A stretch of DNA of 64,000 nt, from assembly GCA_963728965.1 (NCBI GenBank), contig CAVSMH010000014.1:5656-69655 (forward strand). Reading direction: 5' to 3'. Under the pieces are notes generated by a model. That model did not search any database, was not told where the DNA came from, and saw nothing but the letters and a program-made list of their open reading frames with translations. The position numbers and the translations under genes are program-made. Source of the DNA: DASQZT01 sp963728965 (GTDB lineage Bacteria > Acidobacteriota > Terriglobia > Bryobacterales > Bryobacteraceae). Of the stretch, positions 41,094-50,251 are shown piece by piece. How positions within the stretch are numbered: position 1 is the stretch's first letter; each line of letters begins with the position of its first letter.

Positions 41094-42011
41094 ATGATTC
41101 AGGTGGTCGCGGCGATCCTCGAGCGTAACGGACGGGTGTTGATCTGCCAGCGGACACCGGCGCAGTCCCATCCGCTCGAATGGGAGTTTCCGGGAGGCAA
41201 AGTCGAGCCCGGAGAAACGCCGCCGGAAGCGCTACGCCGCGAACTCGAAGAGGAACTCGGCGTCCGGGAGGCCCGTGGCGACGAGATCGCCCGCTATGAA
41301 TTCACCTACCCCGGCAAAAAGCCGATTCTGCTGATCTTCTTCCGCCTGACGAGTTTCCGCGACGAGCCGCACAACCGGATTTTTCAGGACATGCGCTGGG
41401 AACGGCCGGCCGACCTTCCCCGCTTCGATTTCGTACAAGGCGACCGCGATTTCCTCCGCTGGTATGCCGCTCTCCCCGGCAGCGCCACTATACTGGGTCG
41501 TATGGCCACAGCGATCAAGATGGCGGACCCGGCCGGCAACGAGTTTCTGGCCAGCCTGGAAGCGAAAAGCAAACGTGCCAACTACTTCTACCGCACCATG
41601 GCGCGCCGGCCCGAGGTACTCAAGACCTTTGTGCCGCTCTATGGAGCGATCATGGGTCCCGGATCGGTAGACCGGCGCCTCAAAGAGCTGGCCTATCTCA
41701 CCTGCGCTTATGCCAACGAATGCGCCTATTGCACCGCGGCTCACGTGGCCGGCGGACGCAAGGCGGGAATTACCGAGGAGGAGTTGGAGGCGCTCCAGAC
41801 CGAGCAGGATCACAATTTCTCAGAGCTCGAACGCGCCGTCATCCGCTATGCGCGCGAGCTGACGCGCGACGCCGATGCGGAGGCCGAAACCCGGGAGGCG
41901 CTGTTCCAGCACTTCAACGACGAGCAAGTGGTGGAGATTACCCTGGTGGCGTCCATGGCCAATTTCACCAACCGCTTCAACAACGGCCTGGGAGTCATGC
42001 CGGAGGAGTAA
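41094..42011 (+). CDS. NUDIX hydrolase fused to AhpD-like domain
   Basis: 305 residues in one frame. Residues 1-130 form a MutT-type NUDIX domain with a full box (GGKVEPGETPPEALRRELEE followed by ELGV), normally hydrolysing 8-oxo-dGTP or related nucleotides. From Met137 on the sequence is a carboxymuconolactone decarboxylase/AhpD-like domain, with ECAYCTAAH holding the redox CxxC and proton-relay His. No stop lies between the halves. Met137 (41502) could serve as an internal start for the second domain. Both halves fit protection from oxidative damage. A true fusion versus a recently lost stop cannot be decided here. Confidence 0.85.
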   Translation: MIQVVAAILERNGRVLICQRTPAQSHPLEWEFPGGKVEPGETPPEALRRELEEELGVREARGDEIARYEFTYPGKKPILLIFFRLTSFRDEPHNRIFQDMRWERPADLPRFDFVQGDRDFLRWYAALPGSATILGRMATAIKMADPAGNEFLASLEAKSKRANYFYRTMARRPEVLKTFVPLYGAIMGPGSVDRRLKELAYLTCAYANECAYCTAAHVAGGRKAGITEEELEALQTEQDHNFSELERAVIRYARELTRDADAEAETREALFQHFNDEQVVEITLVASMANFTNRFNNGLGVMPEE

Positions 42012-42031
42012 GGTCCGAGGCGCCACCCATC

Positions 42032-42742
42032 ATGCCGATCCTGAGCGGCATCCATCCGGTCGCCGAGGCTCTGCGAGCGCGGCATCCCCTGGACCGCGTC
42101 CTGGTCGCCCAAGGCGCCGGCGGCGCGCGTTTACAGGAGATTATCGACCTGGCCCGCCAGGCCCACGTCCCGGTGCGCTTCGAGCCGCGTGCGGCGATCG
42201 ACCGCCTGGCCGGGACGTCCGCTCACCAGGGCGTGGTCGCCCTGGGTGCCGCACGAAAGTATGCCGATATCGACGCCGCCAGCGCTACGGCCATGGTGGT
42301 GGTGCTGGACGGGGTGGAAGATCCGCACAACCTGGGCGCGATCATCCGAACCGCGCACGCGGCGGGTGCCGGCTCGGTGGTGATTCCCGAACGGCGCGCA
42401 GCAGGCTTGACCGACGTCGTCGCCAAGGCCGCGGCAGGCGCGCTCGAACATCTGCCGGTGGCGCGGGTCACCAACATCAACCGCACCCTGGAAGACCTGA
42501 AGCAGCGCGGTTTTTGGATCTACGGACTGGACGAGCGGGGCACGGAAGACTACGACCGCGTGGAGTACGCCACGCCCGCCGCGTTCGTGCTGGGTGGTGA
42601 AGGCAAGGGCCTGCACGAACAGGCGCGCAGGCATTGCGACGTGCTGGTGCGCATTCCCCTGGAGGGCCGGATCTCGTCCCTCAATGTTTCGGTCGCCGCC
42701 GGTATCGTTCTTTTCGAGTGGAAAAGACGCCGTCCACGGTAA
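42032..42742 (+). CDS. rlmB: 23S rRNA (guanosine-2'-O-)-methyltransferase RlmB
   Basis: 236 residues: N-terminal SpoU substrate-binding domain (MPILSGIHPVAEALRARHPL) and SPOUT catalytic domain with the three family motifs (LDGVEDPHNLGAIIRTAHAA; VLGGEGKGL; IPLEGRISSLNVSVAAGIVL). It methylates a guanosine of 23S rRNA in the peptidyl-transferase region. ATG 42032 follows the fusion gene by 20 bases. Confidence 0.92.
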   Translation: MPILSGIHPVAEALRARHPLDRVLVAQGAGGARLQEIIDLARQAHVPVRFEPRAAIDRLAGTSAHQGVVALGAARKYADIDAASATAMVVVLDGVEDPHNLGAIIRTAHAAGAGSVVIPERRAAGLTDVVAKAAAGALEHLPVARVTNINRTLEDLKQRGFWIYGLDERGTEDYDRVEYATPAAFVLGGEGKGLHEQARRHCDVLVRIPLEGRISSLNVSVAAGIVLFEWKRRRPR

Positions 42743-42776
42743 TTTCCGGGGGAAACCTCATAGTAGAATCGAGGGT

Positions 42777-44459
42777 ATGCGTCGCACGCTGGCCCCCCTG
42801 CTGATGGCAGCCGCCATACCCATGTGGGCCGCGCAGCCGGTCCGCGCGCGACATGGCATGGTGGTCACCCGCGAACGTCATGCCACCGCCATCGGGCTCC
42901 AGGTGCTGGCATCCGGAGGCAACGCAGTGGATGCCGCCGTGGCGGTGGGGTTTGCGCTGGCCGTTACCCACCCGTCCGCTGGAAACATCGGGGGCGGCGG
43001 ATTCATGCTGGTGCGCATGGCCGATGGACGCTCGACGTTTATCGACTTCCGGGAACGCGCCCCGCTCGCGGCTTCGCGCAACATGTACCTGGATGCGTCC
43101 GGCAAGGCCACCGAGGACAGCATGGTCGGCTACCGCGCATCCGGTGTTCCGGGCACGGTGCGCGGACTCGAATATGCTGCGCAGAAGTTCGGAAAAAAAC
43201 CATGGGCGGAGCTGGTGCGCCCGGCCGCCGAACTGGCCGCCAGGGGCTTTCCGCTCTCCTATGGGCAGGCCCGCGGGCTGCGGGCGAGCGCGCGGGGATT
43301 GAGCCGCTTCCCGGAATCGAATCGCATCTTCATAAGGGGCGGTAAATTCTACGGGCCCGGCGAGACCCTGGTTCAACCCGAACTGGGCCGGACGCTGGAG
43401 CGGATTGCGCGCCTGGGCGCCAATGACTTTTACCAGGGCGAGACCGCGCGCCTCCTGGCCGCGGACATGCAGGCCCACGGCGGGCTGATTACCCTCGAGG
43501 ATCTCCGGGACTACAAAGCCATCGAGCGCGAACCCCTGAAGGGCGCCTATCGCGGATACACCATTCTGAGTGCTCCGCCGCCGAGTTCGGGCGGCCCCGG
43601 CATCCTCCAGATCCTGGGAGTGCTGGAGGGCACCGGCTTCGAGAAGGCCGGCGCCGGCTCGGCCGTGGCGGTGCACTACATGGCCGAAGCGATGCGCCGC
43701 TATTTCGCGGATCGTTCCGAGCACTTGGGCGACCCCGATTTCGTGAAGGTGCCGCTTCGCTCGCTGCTGAACCCGGAGTACCTCCGGAAGCTGCGCGACT
43801 CTATCGACCCGGAGCGCGCCACGCCCAGCAGCCAGGTTCACGCCGCAAAGTTCAGCAGCCGCGAGTCCAATGAGACAACCCACTTCTCGGTAGCGGACGG
43901 CGACGGAAATATTGCCATCGTTACCTATACCTTGAACGGCGGCTACGGCAGTAAGGTGACCGCCACCGGCCTGGGTTTCCTGCTCAACAACGAAATGGAC
44001 GACTTCGCGCCCAAGCCCGGCGAAGCCAACATGTACGGCCTGATCCAGGGCGAAGCGAATGCGATCGCCCCCCGCAAGACGCCGCTCTCCTCCATGACGC
44101 CGACCATCGTGCTGCGCGATCGCAAACCGTTCCTGGCGCTCGGTTCCCCCGGAGGCCCGACCATCATCAACACCGTTCTGGAGGTGATGGTGAATGTGAT
44201 CGACTTCGGGATGAACGTCCAGGACGCGGTGAACTGGCCCCGTTTCCACCATCAGTGGCTGCCCGACGAACTCCGCATGGAAGCGGGTTACTCGCCGGAT
44301 ACGGTCGCCCTGCTCGAAAAGTGGGGGTACCACGTGAAACGCGCCGACAACCAGGGACGCGCCTATACCCAGGGGGAGGTCGCGGCAATCGCGTTTCAGG
44401 ACGGCTGGCTGGAAGGCGCGGCCGATCCGCGCACCGACGGCACGGCGGAAGGACACTGA
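42777..44459 (+). CDS. ggt: Gamma-glutamyltransferase
   Basis: 560 residues with a signal peptide (LAPLLMAAAIPMWAA). ARHGMVVTRERHATAIGLQV and 'NAVDAAVAVGFALAVTHPSA' are typical of the large subunit. The autoprocessing site is NETTHFSV, in which the Thr becomes the N-terminal nucleophile of the small subunit. 'LGSPGGPTIINTVLEVMVNV' completes the pattern. It acts in the periplasm on glutathione and gamma-glutamyl peptides. Confidence 0.93.
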   Translation: MRRTLAPLLMAAAIPMWAAQPVRARHGMVVTRERHATAIGLQVLASGGNAVDAAVAVGFALAVTHPSAGNIGGGGFMLVRMADGRSTFIDFRERAPLAASRNMYLDASGKATEDSMVGYRASGVPGTVRGLEYAAQKFGKKPWAELVRPAAELAARGFPLSYGQARGLRASARGLSRFPESNRIFIRGGKFYGPGETLVQPELGRTLERIARLGANDFYQGETARLLAADMQAHGGLITLEDLRDYKAIEREPLKGAYRGYTILSAPPPSSGGPGILQILGVLEGTGFEKAGAGSAVAVHYMAEAMRRYFADRSEHLGDPDFVKVPLRSLLNPEYLRKLRDSIDPERATPSSQVHAAKFSSRESNETTHFSVADGDGNIAIVTYTLNGGYGSKVTATGLGFLLNNEMDDFAPKPGEANMYGLIQGEANAIAPRKTPLSSMTPTIVLRDRKPFLALGSPGGPTIINTVLEVMVNVIDFGMNVQDAVNWPRFHHQWLPDELRMEAGYSPDTVALLEKWGYHVKRADNQGRAYTQGEVAAIAFQDGWLEGAADPRTDGTAEGH

Positions 44460-44467
44460 CCACATCG

Positions 44468-45298
44468 ATGACTCACGCACTGTCGACGCACCTGTTCGTC
44501 AACCACCGGTTGACTACCGCCCTTCTCACCCGCATCCAGCAGGCGGGGATCCCCGAAGTAGAGATCTTCTGCGCGCGGCAGCATCTGGATTACCGCGATA
44601 AGGCCCAAATCGCCGAGCTGGGCCACTGGTTTCGCGACTCCGATTTGAAGCTGCATTCCCTCCACGCACCCATGTACCGCGACGAGATCTGGGGCCGCTC
44701 CGGTCCGCACGCCGTCATCACCATAACAGAGCCGGTCAAATCGCTGCGCCTGCACCAGGTGGATGAAATCAAGCGTGCGCTCGAGATTGCCGAAACGATT
44801 CCGTACCGCTACCTGATCCAGCACATCGGCGTGAGCGGGGAGGAATTCGAGATGCGCAAAGTGGACGCGGCCTTTTCCGCGCTCGAGGAACTGACCATTT
44901 TCGCCCGCCAGCGGGGCGTCGAAATCCTGCTGGAGAACATCCCCAACGGCCTCGCGAGCGCCGAGCGCCTGTTGCAGTTCGAGGAACTGACCCATATGCG
45001 GTTGAACTACGCATTCGACACCGGGCACGCCAACATGAACGAGGGTGTCGAAGCGGCATTCAACCTGATGAAAGAGCGCATCCGGTCGACCCATCTCCAC
45101 GACAACGACGGCACCAACGATGCGCACCTGTTCCCATTCGCGCCCAGCGGCGGAACCGTCAACTGGTCCGACACGATGCGGCTGTTGCGCAGCCGCCCGG
45201 ACCAGTACCCACTCTTACTGGAGTTGAAAGAACGCCCCGAGATGACGAACCCGCTCGAAACCGTCAGGCAGGTATTCGACCGCCTGGAGGAACTCTAG
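44468..45298 (+). CDS. Sugar phosphate isomerase/epimerase (xylose-isomerase-like)
   Basis: 276 residues with the TIM-barrel pattern of the AP-endonuclease-2 superfamily: VEIFCARQHLDY, HSLHAPMY, YLIQHIGVSGEE, LLENIPNG (metal Glu), 'AFDTGHANMNEG' (Asp/His) and HLHDNDGTNDAHLFP (His pair). The substrate cannot be told. It begins 8 bases after ggt, so probably cotranscribed. Confidence 0.85.
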   Translation: MTHALSTHLFVNHRLTTALLTRIQQAGIPEVEIFCARQHLDYRDKAQIAELGHWFRDSDLKLHSLHAPMYRDEIWGRSGPHAVITITEPVKSLRLHQVDEIKRALEIAETIPYRYLIQHIGVSGEEFEMRKVDAAFSALEELTIFARQRGVEILLENIPNGLASAERLLQFEELTHMRLNYAFDTGHANMNEGVEAAFNLMKERIRSTHLHDNDGTNDAHLFPFAPSGGTVNWSDTMRLLRSRPDQYPLLLELKERPEMTNPLETVRQVFDRLEEL

Positions 45299-45325
45299 CG
45301 CCGGCGCCTCCAGGGCACCGTATCT

Positions 45326-46633
45326 ATGCCCCCCCAAACTACTATCGCCGAGGCCGGCCGCCACACCGGCGAAACCGTGCGAATCGCGGGCTGGCTCTAC
45401 AACCTGCGCCGCTCCGGGAAGATCGCGTTTCCGATCCTTCGCGACGGCACCGGCCTGATGCAGTGCGTCGCCGTGAAGAGCAGTCTGCCCGAAGAGTTGT
45501 TCGAGACCATCCGCAACCTGACACAGGAATCGTCGATCCTCGTCACCGGCAAGGTCCGCGCCGAACAGCGCGCTCCCGGCGGTTACGAAATGGACGTGGA
45601 GGCGCTCGAAATCATCCAGCGCGTACCGGAATCCGATCCCTATCCCATCACTCCCAAAGAGCACGGCACCGAGTTCCTGATGGACCACCGGCACCTCTGG
45701 CTGCGCAGCCAGCGCCAGCATGCGGTAATTCGCGTCCGCCACGAAATCATCAAGGCGGTGCGCGACTATTTCGATTCCCACGGCTTTACGCTGGTAGACA
45801 CGCCGATCTTCACGCCGGCGGCCTGCGAGGGAACCACGACGTTGTTTGAGGTGCCCTATTTCGAAGACAGCAAGGCATACCTCACACAGTCCGGCCAGCT
45901 CTACAACGAAGCCACCGCCATGGCGTTCGGCAAAGTGTATTGCTTCGGGCCCACCTTCCGCGCCGAAAAATCCAAGACACGCCGCCACCTCACCGAATTC
46001 TGGATGGTGGAGCCGGAAATGGCCTTCGCCACGCTGGAAGACGTCAAACGTGTGGCCGAGGAACTCGTGGTCTTCATTGTCGGGCGCGTGCTGGAGAATC
46101 GCCGCGAAGAACTCAAACGCCTGGAGCGCGATGTGTCGAAGCTCGAAGCCATCCAGGCGCCGTTCACGCGCATGAGCTACGACGACGCGGTGAAAATTCT
46201 CCAGGCGAAAGGGAGCGAGATTCAGTGGGGCGGCGATTTCGGCGGCACCGACGAGACTATCCTCACTCAGGATGCCGAGCGTCCGATCATGGTGGACCGC
46301 TTCCCGACTTCGATCAAGGCGTTCTACTTCCAGCCCGATGCCGAGCGGCCCGAAGTGGTCATGGGTGTGGACGTCCTGGCCCCGGAAGGTTACGGCGAGG
46401 TCATCGGCGGCGGCCAGCGCATTCACGATCCGGAATTGCTGCTGAGGCGCATCGAGGAGCACCATCTGCCCAAGGAAGCCTTCGACTGGTACATCGACCT
46501 GCGCAAGTACGGTACCGTGCCCCACGGCGGTTTCGGTATGGGAATCGAGCGGACCGTGGCGTGGCTCTGCGGGCTCGAACACATTCGCGAGACCATCGCC
46601 TTCCCACGCATGCTCTACCGGCTGCGGCCGTAG
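45326..46633 (+). CDS. asnS: Asparaginyl-tRNA synthetase
   Basis: 435 residues: N-terminal OB anticodon-binding fold (VRIAGWLYNLRRSGKIAFPI) and a class II catalytic core with motif 2 (CFGPTFRAEKSKTRRHLTEF) and motif 3 (GFGMGIERTVAWLCG). Sequence character is AsnRS rather than AspRS: short and without the GAD insert. Charges tRNA-Asn. Confidence 0.92.
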   Translation: MPPQTTIAEAGRHTGETVRIAGWLYNLRRSGKIAFPILRDGTGLMQCVAVKSSLPEELFETIRNLTQESSILVTGKVRAEQRAPGGYEMDVEALEIIQRVPESDPYPITPKEHGTEFLMDHRHLWLRSQRQHAVIRVRHEIIKAVRDYFDSHGFTLVDTPIFTPAACEGTTTLFEVPYFEDSKAYLTQSGQLYNEATAMAFGKVYCFGPTFRAEKSKTRRHLTEFWMVEPEMAFATLEDVKRVAEELVVFIVGRVLENRREELKRLERDVSKLEAIQAPFTRMSYDDAVKILQAKGSEIQWGGDFGGTDETILTQDAERPIMVDRFPTSIKAFYFQPDAERPEVVMGVDVLAPEGYGEVIGGGQRIHDPELLLRRIEEHHLPKEAFDWYIDLRKYGTVPHGGFGMGIERTVAWLCGLEHIRETIAFPRMLYRLRP

Positions 46634-46639
46634 CCGGCT

Positions 46640-47554
46640 ATGCGCCAATCCCACATCGCCATCATCGGCGCTCCGCTCGACCTCGGGCAGGGCCGCCGCG
46701 GCGTGGATATGGGGCCGTCCGCGGTGCGCGTCGCCAACCTCAACACGCGCCTCGCCATGCTGGGGTACGTGGTGGAAGACCTCGGCAACGTTCCCGTCGA
46801 ACAGGCCGAAGCCTCCCCCGAAGGCCATCCCCACGCCAAGTATCTGCCGCAGATCGCCGCCTCGTGCGAGCGCCTCGGCACTCTCGTTGGCCAAACCCTC
46901 GAACGCGGCAGCGTACCGGTCGTGTTGGGCGGCGATCACTCGGTCGCAATCGGCACGGTCGGCGGGGTCGCCCGCCATTTTCGCAATCAGGATCAGACCA
47001 TCGGCCTGATCTGGCTCGATGCCCACGCGGACATGAACACTCCGGAAAGCAGCCCCAGCGGCAACATCCATGGCATGCCGCTGGCCTGCATCCTGGCCAT
47101 GGGTCCGCCGGAGCTCACCGGCATGTTCGGCTTCCAACCCAAAGTGCCTCCCTCGCATGCGGTGATCGTGGGCCTGCGCGACGTGGACCAGATGGAGAAA
47201 CCGCACGTGCGCGAATCGGGCGTCCGCGCTTTCACCATGCGCGATATCGACGAGCGCGGCCTGCGCTCCGTGATGGACGAGGCCATCCGCCTGGCCTGCG
47301 ACGGCACCGCCGGTTTTCATCTCTCGCTCGACATGGACTTCGTCGATCCGCAGGACGCGCCAGGCGTGGGGACCCCGGTCCGCGGCGGCGCCACCTACCG
47401 CGAAGCCCATTTGGCAATGGAAATGATCTGCGATTCCGGGCACATGCTCTCGATGGAAGTGGTGGAGGTAAACCCTGTCATTGACGAAGTGAACCGTACC
47501 GCCGATCTGGCCGTCGAGCTCATCATGTCCGGATTGGGAAAGCGCATTCTATGA
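46640..47554 (+). CDS. rocF: Arginase
   Basis: 304 residues. Manganese motifs of the ureohydrolase family are complete: GGDHSVAIGT, DAHADMNTPESSPSGNIHGM and SLDMDFVDPQDAPGVGTP. The SPSGNIHGMP loop is the arginase-specific form. Hydrolyses arginine to ornithine and urea. Six bases after asnS and overlapping ddl by four bases. Confidence 0.92.
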   Translation: MRQSHIAIIGAPLDLGQGRRGVDMGPSAVRVANLNTRLAMLGYVVEDLGNVPVEQAEASPEGHPHAKYLPQIAASCERLGTLVGQTLERGSVPVVLGGDHSVAIGTVGGVARHFRNQDQTIGLIWLDAHADMNTPESSPSGNIHGMPLACILAMGPPELTGMFGFQPKVPPSHAVIVGLRDVDQMEKPHVRESGVRAFTMRDIDERGLRSVMDEAIRLACDGTAGFHLSLDMDFVDPQDAPGVGTPVRGGATYREAHLAMEMICDSGHMLSMEVVEVNPVIDEVNRTADLAVELIMSGLGKRIL

Positions 47555-48528
47555 AGCTACGAGTAGCCGTCCTCTATGGCGGCCGCAGCGGCGAACACGA
47601 AGTGTCGGTGCGATCCGCCCGATCCGTCCTGGCCGCGATGGACCCCGACAAGTACGAGAAAATCGAATACTTTATCGACCAGCAGGGGAAGTGGCTGCCG
47701 CGCCCGATCCTGCCCGAACCCGGAGCGCAGCCGGACATCGATGTGGTCTTCCCCGTGCTGCACGGCACCTTCGGCGAGGATGGCACCGTCCAAGGCCTGC
47801 TTGAGCTCGCCGACCTGCCCTACGTGGGCGCCGGCGTTCTGGCCTCGTCCGTCTCCATGGACAAGGAGATGCAGAAACGTGTCTGTAGCGAACGGATGTT
47901 GCCGGTGGTAGACTACGTCACCGTCACGCGCGACCACCTGTGTGCCGACGCCGTGCTCGCCTCGCTTCCGTTCCCGGTGTTCGTGAAGCCGGCAAACCTG
48001 GGGTCGTCTGTCGGGATCTCCAAAGCGCGCGACGAAGCGGAGCTCAAGGCCGCCCTGGAGTTCGCCGCACAGTACGACTGCAAGATCATTGTCGAGCGCG
48101 GAATCGAAGGCCGCGAGTTGGAGTGCTCCGTATTGGGCAACGAATCGCCGCTGGCTTCCCTGCCCTGCGAGATTCTGCCCTCGCAGGAGTTCTACGATTA
48201 CGAGGACAAATACCTCCTCGACAAGGCCCGCACGCAGGTGCCGGCGGACCTGCCGGCGGACCGCACCGACGAACTACGCCGCCTGGCCGTGGAGTGCTTT
48301 CGCGCGGTGGATTGCGAAGGAATGGCGCGCGTCGATTTCTTCCTCGAACGCGCCACCGGCAAGCTGTACATCAACGAGATCAATACCATCCCGGGATTCA
48401 CCTCGATCAGCATGTACCCCAAGATGTGGGAGCACAGCGGCATCCCATTCGGGGCGTTGATCGACCAGTTGATCGAACTGGCGCTTGACCGGCACAAGCG
48501 CAAAAAGGCCACCCGCTTTACGCGATAA
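47551..48528 (+). CDS. ddl: D-alanine--D-alanine ligase
   Basis: 325 residues, ATP-grasp fold: VLYGGRSGEHEVSVRSARSV, VFPVLHGTFGEDGTVQGLLE, KPANLGSSVGISKA and NEINTIPGFTSISMYPKMWE. It makes the D-Ala-D-Ala dipeptide for peptidoglycan. The Tyr that distinguishes D-Ala from D-lactate forms (EFYDYEDKY) is present, so normal D-Ala use is expected. Confidence 0.95.
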   Translation: MKLRVAVLYGGRSGEHEVSVRSARSVLAAMDPDKYEKIEYFIDQQGKWLPRPILPEPGAQPDIDVVFPVLHGTFGEDGTVQGLLELADLPYVGAGVLASSVSMDKEMQKRVCSERMLPVVDYVTVTRDHLCADAVLASLPFPVFVKPANLGSSVGISKARDEAELKAALEFAAQYDCKIIVERGIEGRELECSVLGNESPLASLPCEILPSQEFYDYEDKYLLDKARTQVPADLPADRTDELRRLAVECFRAVDCEGMARVDFFLERATGKLYINEINTIPGFTSISMYPKMWEHSGIPFGALIDQLIELALDRHKRKKATRFTR

Positions 48529-48541
48529 AATAGAAGAAAGA

Positions 48542-48748
48542 ATGGCCAGCCTGCCGAACCCGAAGACCGTGACCTATGAAGAATGGCTGCGGATGCCGGA
48601 GGTCGCAAACACCATCCTCTTGCCGGCGAACGCACGACGCGAACGCGCCGAGAAATTGCGGCGCCAGTCCATTCTCGCCGAGAGTCGCCTCAAGCCCCGC
48701 CTCTTCCCTGTCGTCGCAATTCCGATCGCAGAAATCTGGCCCGATTGA
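48542..48748 (+). CDS. Uma2-like N-terminal fragment (68 aa)
   Basis: The start MASLPNPKTVTYEEWLRMPE matches the opening of Uma2-family nuclease-like proteins. The nuclease part that should follow is missing: after the first 20 residues the sequence is short, basic and ends at 68 residues with IAEIWPD. It may be a remnant or a small protein that reuses the N-terminal module. Its stop shares a base with the next gene start (TGATG), so it is translated in the same operon. Confidence 0.45.
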   Translation: MASLPNPKTVTYEEWLRMPEVANTILLPANARRERAEKLRRQSILAESRLKPRLFPVVAIPIAEIWPD

Positions 48749-50208
48749 TGTTCCGCTTCGCCGCAGCCCTGCTTTGCGCCGCCGCCACACTCGGCGCCGC
48801 CGACGAGATCGACGCGCAATTGAAGAGCGTCATCGAGGCCTACGCCATCGTCGCGCAAAATGCCGCCGACCCGGTCTCCTCCGAACAGGCCTTTTACCAG
48901 GGAGCCATCCCCGGGCTCCTGCGCAAACTCGACCCCCATTCGGTGTTCTTCGATCCCGGCCAGTTCGAACAGCTCCGGAAAATGGAGACATCCACGCAAA
49001 AGGGCTTTGGCAGCGTGGTCTCCCTGCTTCCGGGCCGCGTAATCGTGCTGCAAACTTTGCCCGGGACGCCATCCGCCAAAGCCGGTCTGGCCCCCGGAGA
49101 TGAGATTCTCGCCATCAACGGCTATGACATCAGCCGGCTCAATTTGGAGCAACTCACCGAACTCCTCACGCAATCGCGGCAACAGCAGGCACACCTGGAT
49201 GTGCGGCGGTCCGGCTCGGGCCGGATCGAGCGCATTGTCATGATTCCCGAAGAAATGCAGTCTCCCAGCGTGGAGCGGGCGTTTTTCGTGGGAGCGGGCA
49301 TCGGTTACGTGCGGGTTTCGAGCTTCGACGCCAATACCGCCGCCGAAATCCGGAAAGCCATCGAAAAGCTGGGCGGCGACGGCCTGGCCGCGCTGGTGCT
49401 CGACCTGCGCAATAACCCCGGCGGCATGGTCGCCTCGGCGCTCGAGACGGCATCGCTGTTTCTCAGTCCCGGCACCCGGATCGTCACCGTGCGCGGGCGG
49501 CACGTCCCCGAGAGTTCCGAATCGGTGCCGTCGATCGCCAAACCGTACGGATTTAAGCTGGCCATCCTGATCAACGAAAAAAGCGCTAGTGCGTCGGAGA
49601 TCGTCACCGGTGCGATGCAGGATCACGACCGCGCTACCGTCATCGGTCAGCCCAGCTACGGCAAAGGCCTGGTCCAGAGCGTCTTCCCGTTGAGCCAGGG
49701 CGCAGGACTCGCGCTCACGACGGCACTCTACTACACCCCCAGCGGACGCTCCATTCAAAAACCGCTCGACGCCAACCGCTTCGAATTGGGCACGGCCACC
49801 GCCCAAACCGACACGAAAACGCAATACCACACCGACAAGGGGCGTATCGTTACCGGCGGCGGCGGCATCCGGCCGGATATCGTGGTTTACCCGCCGCCGG
49901 TGAACCGCCTCCGCGCAGTTCTGGACGCAAGCGGATCGTTCACCAACTTCGCCACCGAATATCTGGGGGGCCACAAGATCAACCCCGAATTTGAAGTCAC
50001 GCCGCAACTCCTCAATGAGTTCCAGGTGTTTCTGTCGGCGCGCGGCATTCAGCCCGGCGTGGCGGAGTGGGCCACCGAGCGGGATTTCGTCAGCAATCGC
50101 CTGAAAACCGAGATCTTCAACCAGGCGTTCGGCGTCGATAAAGGCGACGAAGTGGAAGCGCAGCGCGATCCCCTGATCCAGAAGGCCCTCGAAGTTCTCG
50201 GATCGTGA
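48748..50208 (+). CDS. S41 family C-terminal processing peptidase
   Basis: 486 residues with a signal peptide. A PDZ domain lies near 85-165 (GRVIVLQTLPGTPSAKAGLA, PGDEILAING). The S41 core has LRNNPGGM, the catalytic Ser in NEKSASASEI and the Lys in QPSYGKGLVQ. A C-terminal helical region of about 100 residues follows. Periplasmic protease of the CtpA/Prc type. Possibly coupled to the Uma2 fragment by TGATG. Confidence 0.9.
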   Translation: MFRFAAALLCAAATLGAADEIDAQLKSVIEAYAIVAQNAADPVSSEQAFYQGAIPGLLRKLDPHSVFFDPGQFEQLRKMETSTQKGFGSVVSLLPGRVIVLQTLPGTPSAKAGLAPGDEILAINGYDISRLNLEQLTELLTQSRQQQAHLDVRRSGSGRIERIVMIPEEMQSPSVERAFFVGAGIGYVRVSSFDANTAAEIRKAIEKLGGDGLAALVLDLRNNPGGMVASALETASLFLSPGTRIVTVRGRHVPESSESVPSIAKPYGFKLAILINEKSASASEIVTGAMQDHDRATVIGQPSYGKGLVQSVFPLSQGAGLALTTALYYTPSGRSIQKPLDANRFELGTATAQTDTKTQYHTDKGRIVTGGGGIRPDIVVYPPPVNRLRAVLDASGSFTNFATEYLGGHKINPEFEVTPQLLNEFQVFLSARGIQPGVAEWATERDFVSNRLKTEIFNQAFGVDKGDEVEAQRDPLIQKALEVLGS

Positions 50209-50251
50209 TCGAGACCCTGCAAACTGGCATAATGTAGGCGGAGGCACACCG

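Noticed and set aside
42681..44480. Minus-strand open frame opposite ggt
   Set aside because: The plus strand has all gamma-glutamyltransferase motifs; the other strand has none.
45215..47443. Long minus-strand open frame (742 codons) opposite asnS and rocF
   Set aside because: It spans two well-identified genes and has no domain; antisense openness is common at high GC.
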